Source: Actinophytocola sp036555685 (GTDB taxonomy: Bacteria; Actinomycetota; Actinomycetes; Mycobacteriales; Pseudonocardiaceae). From it: 21,011 nucleotides of DNA. The stretch covers positions 1 through 21,011 of the forward strand of contig NZ_DATBKY010000314.1 of the NCBI RefSeq assembly GCF_036555685.1, given 5' to 3'. Numbering within the stretch: the stretch's first letter is position 1; each line of letters starts with the position of its first letter. The position numbers and the translations under genes are program-made. Of the stretch, positions 7,373-13,941 are shown one piece after another. Under the pieces are notes generated by a model. The model was not told where the DNA came from. It saw nothing but the letters and a program-made list of their open reading frames with translations, and searched no databases.

Positions 7373-8353
7373 TCAGGCGTTGCCGGCGAACAGGCTCGTC
7401 ACCGAGCCGTCCTCGAAGACCTCCTGGATCGCCCGCGCGAGCAGCGGGGCGATGGACAGCACGGTCAGCTTCGAGAAGCGCTTGTAGTCCGGGATGGGCA
7501 GCGTGTTCGTGAACACGACCTCCCGCGCGCCGCAGACCGACAGGCGCTCCGTCGCCTCGCCGGACAGGACACCGTGCGAGGCCGCCACGACGACGTCCGC
7601 CGCGCCCTCGGCCACCAGCTGGTCCACCGCCTTCGAGATCGTGCCGCCCGTGTCGACCATGTCGTCGATCACGATGCACAGGCGGCCGCGCACCTCACCG
7701 ACCACGCGCTTTGCCACGACGTCGTTCGGCAGCAGCGGGTCGCGGGTCTTGTGGATGAACGCGATCGGCACGCCGCCCAGATCGTCCGCCCACTTCTCCG
7801 CCAGCTTCGTGCGGCCGGCGTCCGGGGACACGACCGTCACGTTCTCGCTGCCGTACGTGTCGCGCACGTACCTCGACAGCAGCGTCTGCGCGAACAGGTG
7901 GTCGACCGGGCCGTCGAAGAAGCCCTGGATCTGCGCCGTGTGCAGGTCCACCGTCATGATCCGGTCGGCACCCGCGGTCTTGAAGAGGTCCGCGATCAGC
8001 CGCGCGGAGATCGGCTCGCGGCCCTTGTGCTTCTTGTCCTGGCGGGCATACGGGTAGAACGGCATGATCACCGTGATCCGCTTGGCCGACGCGCGCTTCA
8101 GGGCGTCGACCATGATCAGCTGTTCCATCACCCACTGGTTGATCGGCTCGCAGTGGCTCTGGATCACGAACGCGTCGCAGCCGCGGACCGACTCCTCGAA
8201 CCGCACGAAGATCTCGCCGTTCGCGAAGTCGTACGCCGACTGGGGCGTGATGCTGACGTTGAGGTGCTTCGCGACCTCCTCCGCCAGCTCCGGATGCGCC
8301 CGCCCGGAGAACAGCATCAGGTTCTTCTTGGGCGTCCCGGACTTCGCGTTCAT
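7373..8353 (-). CDS. prs: Ribose-phosphate pyrophosphokinase (PRPP synthetase)
   Basis: A 326-aa class I enzyme that makes PRPP from ribose 5-phosphate and ATP for nucleotide, histidine and tryptophan synthesis, and in actinomycetes also for decaprenyl-phosphate arabinose. Motifs: FANGEIFVRFEESVRG (ATP/flexible region), PYARQDKK, the catalytic histidine in MTVDLHTAQIQGFF, VVSPDAGRTK, and the PRPP-binding loop VIDDMVDTGGTI. The ATG at 8353 overlaps the glmU stop as ATGA, with GGAGG about 4 bases upstream, so the two genes are translationally coupled. The upstream frame to 8434 is glmU's coding region. The glmU-prs pairing is widely conserved. Confidence 0.97.
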   Translation of the reverse strand: MNAKSGTPKKNLMLFSGRAHPELAEEVAKHLNVSITPQSAYDFANGEIFVRFEESVRGCDAFVIQSHCEPINQWVMEQLIMVDALKRASAKRITVIMPFYPYARQDKKHKGREPISARLIADLFKTAGADRIMTVDLHTAQIQGFFDGPVDHLFAQTLLSRYVRDTYGSENVTVVSPDAGRTKLAEKWADDLGGVPIAFIHKTRDPLLPNDVVAKRVVGEVRGRLCIVIDDMVDTGGTISKAVDQLVAEGAADVVVAASHGVLSGEATERLSVCGAREVVFTNTLPIPDYKRFSKLTVLSIAPLLARAIQEVFEDGSVTSLFAGNA

Positions 8354-9822
8354 GACTCCTCCTCGGACGCCGCCTCCAGTGCCTTGCGTGCGGCCTCGGC
8401 GGCTGGCGTGCCCGCCCGCCTGCGCAGCACCCACTCCTCGATGTTGCGCTGCGACCCTGCCGACACGGCGAGCGCCCCGGGCGGCACATCCCGGCGCAGC
8501 ACGGTGCCCGCACCGCTGTAGGCCCCGTCGCCGACGTTCACCGGCGCCACGAACATATTGTCCGATCCCGTCTTAACATGGGACCCGACGACAGTCCGGT
8601 GTTTGGCGACGCCGTCGTAGTTGACGAACACGCTGGCCGCGCCGATGTTGCTGTACTCGCCGATCGTCGCGTCGCCCACGTACGACAGGTGCGGGACCTT
8701 CGTGCCCGTGCCGATCTCGGAGTTCTTCACCTCGACGAACGTACCGACCTTCGAGCTCATGCCCAGCCTCGCGCCCGGCCGCAGGTACGCGTACGGGCCC
8801 ACGCTCGCCCCGTCGAGGATCTCCGCCTCGCGGCCGTGCGTGCGCACCACGCTCGCGCCCGCACCCACGCTGACGTCGGTCAACGTCGTGTCCGGGCCGA
8901 TCGTCGCGCCCTCGCCGACGCTCGTCGCGCCGCGCAGCAGCACGTTCGGCTCGAGGACCACGTCTCGAGCGAGCTCCACCCCAGCGTCGAGCCAGACGGT
9001 CGACGGGTCGGTCATCGTGACGCCCGCGCGCATCCACTGCTCGGTCAGCCGGCGGTTGAGCTCGGCGCCGAGCGCGGCCAGCTGCACGCGGTCGTTGACG
9101 CCCTCGACGAGCCACCGGTCGTCGCACGTCCACGTGCCGACGCGGTGCCCGTCCGCGCGGGCGATCGACAGCACGTCGGTCAGGTACTGCTCGCCCTGGG
9201 CGTTGTCGGTGGACAGCCGGCCGAGCGCGTCGGTGAGCACGGCGGCGTCGAACGCGTAGACGCCGGAGTTGATCTCCTGGATGGCCGCCTGGGACGGCGT
9301 CGCGTCCTTCTGCTCGACGATCGCCTCGACCGAACCGTCCGCCGCGCGCACGATGCGGCCGTAGCCGGTGGGGTCGTCGACCGACGCGGTCAGCACGGTG
9401 ACCGCGTTGCCGGCGGAGCCGTGCTCGGCGAGCAGGGCCGAGAGCGTGACCGTGTCCAGCAGCGGCACGTCGCCGTAGGTGACGACGACCGTGCCGGCCA
9501 GCCCGTCGGGCAGCTCGTCGAGCGCGCAGCGCACCGCGTGCCCGGTGCCGTGCTGCTCCTCCTGGACGGCGACGGTGATCGTGGCGTCGATGGCCTTCGC
9601 GAGCTCGTGGAGGTGCTCGGTGACCGCCTCCCGGCCGTGCCCGACGACGACCGCCATGCGCTGGGGCGACAGCCCGGCGGCGGCCCGCACGGCGTGTTCG
9701 ACCAGCGAGCGGCCGGCCAGCCGGTGTAGCACCTTCGGCGTCGCCGAGCGCATCCTCGTACCCTCGCCCGCGGCGAGGATGACCGTGCTGACTTCGCCGA
9801 GCCCGGTGGAGCCCTCGAGCAT
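8350..9822 (-). CDS. glmU: Bifunctional UDP-N-acetylglucosamine pyrophosphorylase / glucosamine-1-phosphate acetyltransferase
   Basis: A 490-aa two-domain enzyme that acetylates glucosamine-1-phosphate and then transfers UMP to form UDP-GlcNAc, the precursor of peptidoglycan and arabinogalactan linker sugar. The N-terminal uridyltransferase shows LAAGEGTRM followed by PKVLH (Lys30), GTGHAVRCALDEL and TYGDVPLLD. The C-terminal left-handed beta-helix has hexapeptide repeats (VGDATIGEYSNIGAASVF), the NYDG motif, and the acetyl-CoA region VGDGAYSGAGTVLRRDVPPG. The ATG at 9822 has GGGAG about 8 bases upstream. The stop overlaps the prs start. The diguanylate cyclase gene ends 184 bp upstream on the same strand. 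Confidence 0.97.
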   Translation of the reverse strand: MLEGSTGLGEVSTVILAAGEGTRMRSATPKVLHRLAGRSLVEHAVRAAAGLSPQRMAVVVGHGREAVTEHLHELAKAIDATITVAVQEEQHGTGHAVRCALDELPDGLAGTVVVTYGDVPLLDTVTLSALLAEHGSAGNAVTVLTASVDDPTGYGRIVRAADGSVEAIVEQKDATPSQAAIQEINSGVYAFDAAVLTDALGRLSTDNAQGEQYLTDVLSIARADGHRVGTWTCDDRWLVEGVNDRVQLAALGAELNRRLTEQWMRAGVTMTDPSTVWLDAGVELARDVVLEPNVLLRGATSVGEGATIGPDTTLTDVSVGAGASVVRTHGREAEILDGASVGPYAYLRPGARLGMSSKVGTFVEVKNSEIGTGTKVPHLSYVGDATIGEYSNIGAASVFVNYDGVAKHRTVVGSHVKTGSDNMFVAPVNVGDGAYSGAGTVLRRDVPPGALAVSAGSQRNIEEWVLRRRAGTPAAEAARKALEAASEEES

Positions 9823-9878
9823 CAGCTCTCTCCCTTTGGCGTGGATTCGGAAATCGCCCGGCCGCGACCGGGGTCTCG

Positions 9879-9884
9879 ATCCTA
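9879..9884 (-). promoter_or_regulatory. Possible -10 element of a glmU promoter
   Basis: TAGGAT on the minus strand, about 57 bases before the glmU ATG, fits the TAnnnT -10 pattern. No good -35 is seen. An imperfect hairpin (TTCGC, 3-base loop, GCGAA) lies just upstream near 9898-9910. Weak call. Confidence 0.3.
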
Positions 9885-10006
9885 CGTTGTCGGTCGGTTC
9901 GCTCCGCGAAGCCGCTAACAGGCCGCCTTTCCCTCCTCGCGTGCTCGGCGCTGGCGCGCCTGTGCGCGCTCGTCAGTCCAGACGGCCTACGCGGCTTCGC
10001 TCCCGC

Positions 10007-11761
10007 TCACGTGCCCTCTGGGACGACCCATGCGGGGTCGGGCGTGCTCGCCTCGTCCTGCAGTGGTACCTCAGGCCCGTCACCCTCCGTGGTCGCCACC
10101 GCGACGACGTCGTTGCCGCCCTTGCGCTTCGCCTGGTACATCGCGGCGTCCGCGCGGGCGAGCGCGCGGGCGGTGCCCTCCTCGGGACGCAGCGCGACGA
10201 CCCCGACGGACAGCGTGACGCCGTGCGAGAGGTCGTTCGGCAGCGCGCCCACGGCCACCGCCGCGCGGCGGAGCGCGGCCGCGGCGGCGAGCAGCGGCGC
10301 ACCCGGCAGCAGCACGATGAACTCGTCACCGCCGTAGCGGGCCACCATGTCGCTGCCGCGCAGCGTGTCCCGGATCGTGCTCGCGATGACGCGCAGCACG
10401 TCGTCGCCCTCGGCGTGCGAGAGCCGGTCGTTGACGGCCTTGAACCCGTCGAGGTCGACCAGCGCGATCGCCAGCGGCCTGCTGTCCCCGGACAGCTCGG
10501 CGAGCCGCTCGTCGAGCGCGCGCCGGTTCGGCAGCCCGGTGAGCGGGTCCTGGAGCGCCTGCTTGGCGACCGTGCCGTGCCGGCGCGCCAGCCGTTCGTG
10601 CTCGCGCCGGGCGGCGAGCGTCGCCGCGCGCGACTCGCGCATGTCCCACAGCTGGTACTCGAGCTCGGCGACGTAGAACTGCAGCGCGCTGACCGTCCGG
10701 TCGCCGTCCGCGGTGTAGGTGTCGTTGCCGGAGAGCCGGGCGTACTCGCGGATCAGGCACAGCACCAGCGAGGGCTCGGGCGCCATGCGCTCCAGCCGCT
10801 CCTGCACGGTGGTCAGGACCTCGACCGCCTCCTCGACGCGGTCGTCGCGCTCGAGGCAGCGGGCGAGCGCGACCGCGACGAAGATGATCTCGCGTGGCGC
10901 GGCGGCGGCCAGCAGCCCGATCAACCGGTCGGTGTGCTGCGGGCCGGGCGAGGCCAGCGCGTGCGCGGCGCCGACGACGGCCACCTGGTCGGCGGCGGGC
11001 AGGTCGCTGCGGCGCGGGAACAGCGACTCGCGGAACGGCGCCTCCACGTCGCTCGCCATCGCCGCCGCGCGCGTGAACCGCTCGGCCGCCTGCTCGTCCT
11101 CGCCGATCCGCTCCAGCCGCAGGCCCCAGCCGAGCTGCATGCGGCAGCGGGTGATGAGGTGCACGGAGATGTCGTGCGGGCCGGCGCCGCTGCGGATGTG
11201 CCGGTGCGCGCGGCGCATGACCTGGTCGCCGACCTCGTAGACGCCGAGCTCCATGAGCACGAGGCCGATGTCCATCAGCGTGGACGCCATCAGCACGTCC
11301 CACACCCGGGCGCCGAACGAGATGTCCGGCGCGACCTTCTCGTCGAGCATGGCGAGGCCGACCGCGGCCTCGGTGAGCGCGGGGTCCTCGGCGCCCGTCA
11401 GCAGCAACCGCTTGGCGCGCAACGCATGCGCGTCGGCTTGCAGCACGAGGAACTCGTGCGTGGTGGAGTGCTCGAGGAACTCGTCGACGATCGCCTCGGC
11501 CTCTTCGGTGACGGCCTGCTCGGCGTCGTTGACCCGGAGCACCGCGGCGGCGCGCAGCAGCTGGGCGAGCATCCGCGGCTCGCCGCGGTGGCGTGCCTCG
11601 GCGAGCAGGCGGTCGAGCTCGTCGGTGTGCCGGGCGCGGACGCCGCGCTCGCGGACCTGGGCGACGGCCAGGAGCTCACGCGCGCGTCCCACCAGCCACG
11701 CGTCGGACCGTTCGTCCAACGCAGGCAGGTCGACGTCCTCTCGCTCGCTGCCGCCACCCAC
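10007..11761 (-). CDS. GGDEF-domain diguanylate cyclase with helical (TPR-like) N-terminal region
   Basis: About 584 aa. Residues 1-390 are Ala/Leu/Arg-rich helical sequence that looks like degenerate TPR repeats (for example RRAHRHIRSGAGPHDISVHL, ERIGEDEQAAERFTRAAAMA), without membrane segments, so it is probably cytosolic. The GGDEF domain starts at DPLTGLPNRR (about 405) and has the intact active site RYGGDEF (477-481). An RxxD inhibitory site, R468-G-S-D471, sits exactly five residues before it. The protein should therefore make c-di-GMP from GTP and be product-inhibited. No EAL or HD-GYP domain is present. The GTG at 11761 is the most upstream reasonable start, with only a poor ribosome site (AGAGG, 14 bases away), so a later start is possible. 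It lies 46 bp after tRNA-Gln and 184 bp before glmU on the same strand. Confidence 0.88.
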   Translation of the reverse strand: MGGGSEREDVDLPALDERSDAWLVGRARELLAVAQVRERGVRARHTDELDRLLAEARHRGEPRMLAQLLRAAAVLRVNDAEQAVTEEAEAIVDEFLEHSTTHEFLVLQADAHALRAKRLLLTGAEDPALTEAAVGLAMLDEKVAPDISFGARVWDVLMASTLMDIGLVLMELGVYEVGDQVMRRAHRHIRSGAGPHDISVHLITRCRMQLGWGLRLERIGEDEQAAERFTRAAAMASDVEAPFRESLFPRRSDLPAADQVAVVGAAHALASPGPQHTDRLIGLLAAAAPREIIFVAVALARCLERDDRVEEAVEVLTTVQERLERMAPEPSLVLCLIREYARLSGNDTYTADGDRTVSALQFYVAELEYQLWDMRESRAATLAARREHERLARRHGTVAKQALQDPLTGLPNRRALDERLAELSGDSRPLAIALVDLDGFKAVNDRLSHAEGDDVLRVIASTIRDTLRGSDMVARYGGDEFIVLLPGAPLLAAAAALRRAAVAVGALPNDLSHGVTLSVGVVALRPEEGTARALARADAAMYQAKRKGGNDVVAVATTEGDGPEVPLQDEASTPDPAWVVPEGT

Positions 11762-11807
11762 GCCTGGCTGTCCACCTCTTGTTCTCGTGTCCTGCTCCGC
11801 CCGGCAG

Positions 11808-11878
11808 CTCCGCCGCCAGGGATCGAACCTGGACCATCAGAACCAAAATCTGAGGTGCTGCCTTTACACCACGGCGGA
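11808..11878 (-). tRNA. tRNA-Gln (anticodon TTG)
   Basis: On the minus strand a complete 71-base cloverleaf is readable. The acceptor stem TCCGCCG pairs with CGGCGGA, the anticodon arm TCAGA-TTTTGGT-TCTGA carries TTG (11846-11844), and the T arm CCAGG-TTCGATC-CCTGG is perfect. The discriminator base is G73. The following bases are CTG, so CCA is not encoded and must be added afterwards. A tRNA-Gln beside glmU is a familiar actinobacterial arrangement. Confidence 0.97.
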
Positions 11879-11897
11879 CCATGAGCGCGGTGAACGC

Positions 11898-11916
11898 CCA
11901 CGATTGAACATCGTGG
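11898..11916. promoter_or_regulatory. Perfect inverted repeat upstream of tRNA-Gln
   Basis: CCACGAT (11898-11904), 5-base spacer, ATCGTGG (11910-11916). It ends 20 bp before the 5' end of the tRNA gene and abuts the palindrome GCATGCATGC (11916-11925). It may be an operator or part of the tRNA promoter; no standard -35/-10 pair is evident. Confidence 0.35.
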
Positions 11917-11978
11917 CATGCATGCTCGCCGTGGGGCAGTGGTACCCGGGGAGCGGCATAGGAGTGCGGCCAAATGGG

Positions 11979-11994
11979 TGTGATCTGGATCACC
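11979..11994. promoter_or_regulatory. CRP/GlxR-like binding site
   Basis: TGTGATCTGGATCACC matches TGTGA-N6-TCACA at 9 of 10 fixed positions, and the core GTGATC-TG-GATCAC is a perfect 6+2+6 palindrome. It lies 128 bp upstream of the desaturase ATG and 100 bp from the tRNA-Gln 5' end. Cyclic-AMP-receptor-type regulators of actinobacteria use this motif; binding here is an inference. Confidence 0.55.
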
Positions 11995-12041
11995 GGAGGC
12001 GCTTTGCGCATCGGACCTGGCGCGCCGGGTCGGGATGTACT

Positions 12042-12068
12042 TACGCTGTCGTAGGTTACGGCAGCGTA
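12042..12068. promoter_or_regulatory. 27-bp near-perfect palindrome, probable TetR-type operator of the desaturase
   Basis: Nested inverted repeats share one centre: TACGCTG (12042-12048) with CAGCGTA (12062-12068), and CGTA (12050-12053) with TACG (12057-12060), around GGT. Only one symmetric pair, T12049 and G12061, breaks the symmetry. TAGGTT (12052-12057) inside it fits a -10 element, so a bound repressor would block transcription. It ends 52 bp before the desaturase ATG. The TetR protein encoded two genes along is the natural candidate ligand. Confidence 0.6.
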
Positions 12069-12120
12069 GGCCAGGCTCTCCTTACCGGAATGCCCCGACG
12101 AGACAGTATTTGAGGTACAG

Positions 12121-13077
12121 ATGACGACGACCCTCGATGAGACTTCGAGTGGGACCCCGAACAAGGGACCGAAGCCGATCACCGTGGGCCGGCGCAAGGG
12201 AATGACGCAGTTCGCGGTCTACGTATTCATCCTGGTGCCGTTCGCGGCGCTCATCGCGGCCGTGCCGCTGGCGTGGGGATGGGGCCTGACCTGGCTCGAC
12301 GTGGGGCTCGCGATCTTCTTCTTCTATTTCACCGGTCTCGGCGTCACCATCGGTTTCCACCGGCACTTCACGCACGGCTCGTTCAAGGCCAAGCGGCCGT
12401 TGCGGATCTTCCTCGCCATCGCGGGATCGATGGCGGTGCAGGGCCCGCCGATCATCTGGGTGGCCGACCACCGGCGGCACCACGCGTTCTCCGATCGTGA
12501 GGGCGACCCGCACTCGCCGTGGCTGTACGGCACGTCGCCGGCGGCGCTGGCCAAGGGTTTCTGGCACGCGCACATGGGCTGGATGTTCGACCGGTCGCTG
12601 ACGAACAAGGAGCGGTTCGCGCCGGACCTGATGGCGGACAAGGACATCGTGCGGGTGAACAACCTGTTCGGGCTGTGGACCGTGCTCACCTTCCTGCTGC
12701 CGGCCGTGATCGGCGGGCTCGCGACGTGGTCGTGGTGGGGCGCGTTCACGGCGTTCTTCTGGGCGGGCTTCGTGCGGGTCGCGGTCCTGCACCACGTCAC
12801 GTGGTCGACGAACTCCATCTGCCACATGATCGGCGAGCGCCCGTTCGTGAGCCGCGACAAGGCGGCGAACTTCTGGCCGCTCGCGATCCTGTCGTTCGGC
12901 GAGTCGTGGCACAACCTGCACCACGCGGACCCGACCTGCGCGCGGCACGGCGTGAAGCGGGGCCAGATCGACACGTCGGCGCGCATCATCTGGATCTTCG
13001 AGAAGCTCGGCTGGGCGTACAACGTCCGCTGGCCGACGCAGCAGCGACTGGCGAGGATCACGGCCGGAGTGGAGTAA
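12121..13077 (+). CDS. Membrane fatty-acid (acyl-CoA/acyl-lipid delta-9 type) desaturase
   Basis: A 318-aa integral membrane di-iron enzyme that introduces a double bond into acyl chains using O2 and electrons from a reductase. All three histidine boxes are present: HRHFTH (80-85), HRRHH (117-121) and HNLHH (264-268). Additional histidines (HHVTW) are also typical. Hydrophobic segments lie at about 31-55 and 58-78, and again at about 181-222. Length and layout fit stearoyl-CoA desaturase-like proteins of actinobacteria. The ATG at 12121 is preceded by GAGG at a 5-base gap. Upstream are a CRP-like site and a 27-bp palindrome, so control by a TetR repressor and by a cAMP-type regulator is plausible. 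The TetR gene follows on the same strand. No reductase gene is next to it. Confidence 0.95.
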   Translation: MTTTLDETSSGTPNKGPKPITVGRRKGMTQFAVYVFILVPFAALIAAVPLAWGWGLTWLDVGLAIFFFYFTGLGVTIGFHRHFTHGSFKAKRPLRIFLAIAGSMAVQGPPIIWVADHRRHHAFSDREGDPHSPWLYGTSPAALAKGFWHAHMGWMFDRSLTNKERFAPDLMADKDIVRVNNLFGLWTVLTFLLPAVIGGLATWSWWGAFTAFFWAGFVRVAVLHHVTWSTNSICHMIGERPFVSRDKAANFWPLAILSFGESWHNLHHADPTCARHGVKRGQIDTSARIIWIFEKLGWAYNVRWPTQQRLARITAGVE

Positions 13078-13109
13078 CCCGCCACGGGCCGTCGGTGGGT
13101 GCCCGTAGG

Positions 13110-13790
13110 GTGACGGAGGTGGCAGCCCGGCGGCGAGATCGAAGCCGGGCGCCGGCGGGTCGGGCCGGCGCCCCGGTGCCCCGCGTACGGATGAGCGGTG
13201 AGGAGCGGCGCCAGCAGCTGCTGGACGTCGCGAGGTCGCTGTTCGCGGAGAAGGGCTTCGACGGCGCGTCGGTCGAGGAGATCGCACACCGGGCGAACGT
13301 CTCGAAGCCGGTGGTGTACGAGCACTTCGGCGGCAAGGAGGGCGTGTACGCGGTCGTCGTCGATCGGGAGATGCACTACCTCCTCACGTCGATGACCAGT
13401 GCGTTGACCGAGGAAGCGCACCCGAGGTTGCTCCTGGAGCGCGCGGCGGTCTCACTGCTCGACTACGTCGAGAGCTCGGCGGACGGCTTCCGCATCCTCG
13501 TGCGGGCCTCGCCGGTCGCGTCGTCGACGGGCACGTTCTCGTCGCTGCTGAACGACATCGCGCGCCAGGTGGAGGACATCCTGGGCCGGAAGTTCGGCGC
13601 GCGCGGGTACGACCCGAAGCTGGCGGCGCTGTACAGCCAGGCCTTGGTGGGGATGGTCGCGCTGACGGGTCAGTGGTGGCTGGACTCGAGGCGCCCCAAG
13701 AAGGAGGAGGTGGCCGCGCACCTGGTCAACCTCTCCTGGAACGGCTTACGCCACCTGGAGAACAAGCCCGAGCTGAGAGAGCCGCACTAG
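13110..13790 (+). CDS. TetR family transcriptional regulator (Rv1019-like)
   Basis: About 226 aa from this start. The TetR helix-turn-helix is clear: RRQQLLDVARSLFAEKGFDG, then ASVEEIAHRANVSKPVVYEH and FGGKEGVYAVVVDRE. The C-terminal ligand and dimer domain contains RILVRASPVASSTGTF and QALVGMVALTGQWWLDSR. From memory this closely resembles the TetR protein beside glmU in mycobacteria (Rv1019). The start is uncertain: GTG 13110, GTG 13119 and ATG 13191 (MSGEERRQQLL, 199 aa) are all in frame and none has a clear ribosome site; the Arg-rich extension upstream of MSGEE is common in relatives. It follows the desaturase by about 32 bp and probably regulates it through the palindrome at 12042-12068. 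Confidence 0.9.
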   Translation: MTEVAARRRDRSRAPAGRAGAPVPRVRMSGEERRQQLLDVARSLFAEKGFDGASVEEIAHRANVSKPVVYEHFGGKEGVYAVVVDREMHYLLTSMTSALTEEAHPRLLLERAAVSLLDYVESSADGFRILVRASPVASSTGTFSSLLNDIARQVEDILGRKFGARGYDPKLAALYSQALVGMVALTGQWWLDSRRPKKEEVAAHLVNLSWNGLRHLENKPELREPH

Positions 13791-13941
13791 GTCCCGAACC
13801 GGCCTTGACATCGGCCACGTGCCGCCCCAGCTGCGGAAACGACGAAGGACCAAGATCACGAGCGGCCGCCGGCCCCCCGAGCACCACTCTAGTGCCGGCC
13901 ACCGACAAGATCGGCGCGAGAGCCTGAGGCCTGGGGACGAC

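Noticed and set aside
5436..8521. Long plus-strand frames across pth, rplY and prs.
   Set aside because: They are antisense to complete housekeeping genes and their products have only Arg/Ala/Gly-rich composition.
11808..11878. A tRNA-associated integration site with a mobile element.
   Set aside because: No duplicated tRNA 3' end, integrase or excisionase is seen on either side.
9479..11884. An 801-codon plus-strand open frame across glmU, the GGDEF gene and the tRNA.
   Set aside because: It runs antisense through intact, recognisable genes and a tRNA. High GC content removes stop codons from shadow frames.
13791..13941. A terminator between the TetR and sugar dehydrogenase genes.
   Set aside because: Only short, weak inverted repeats (for example CACT-CT-AGTG) and no T-run were found.
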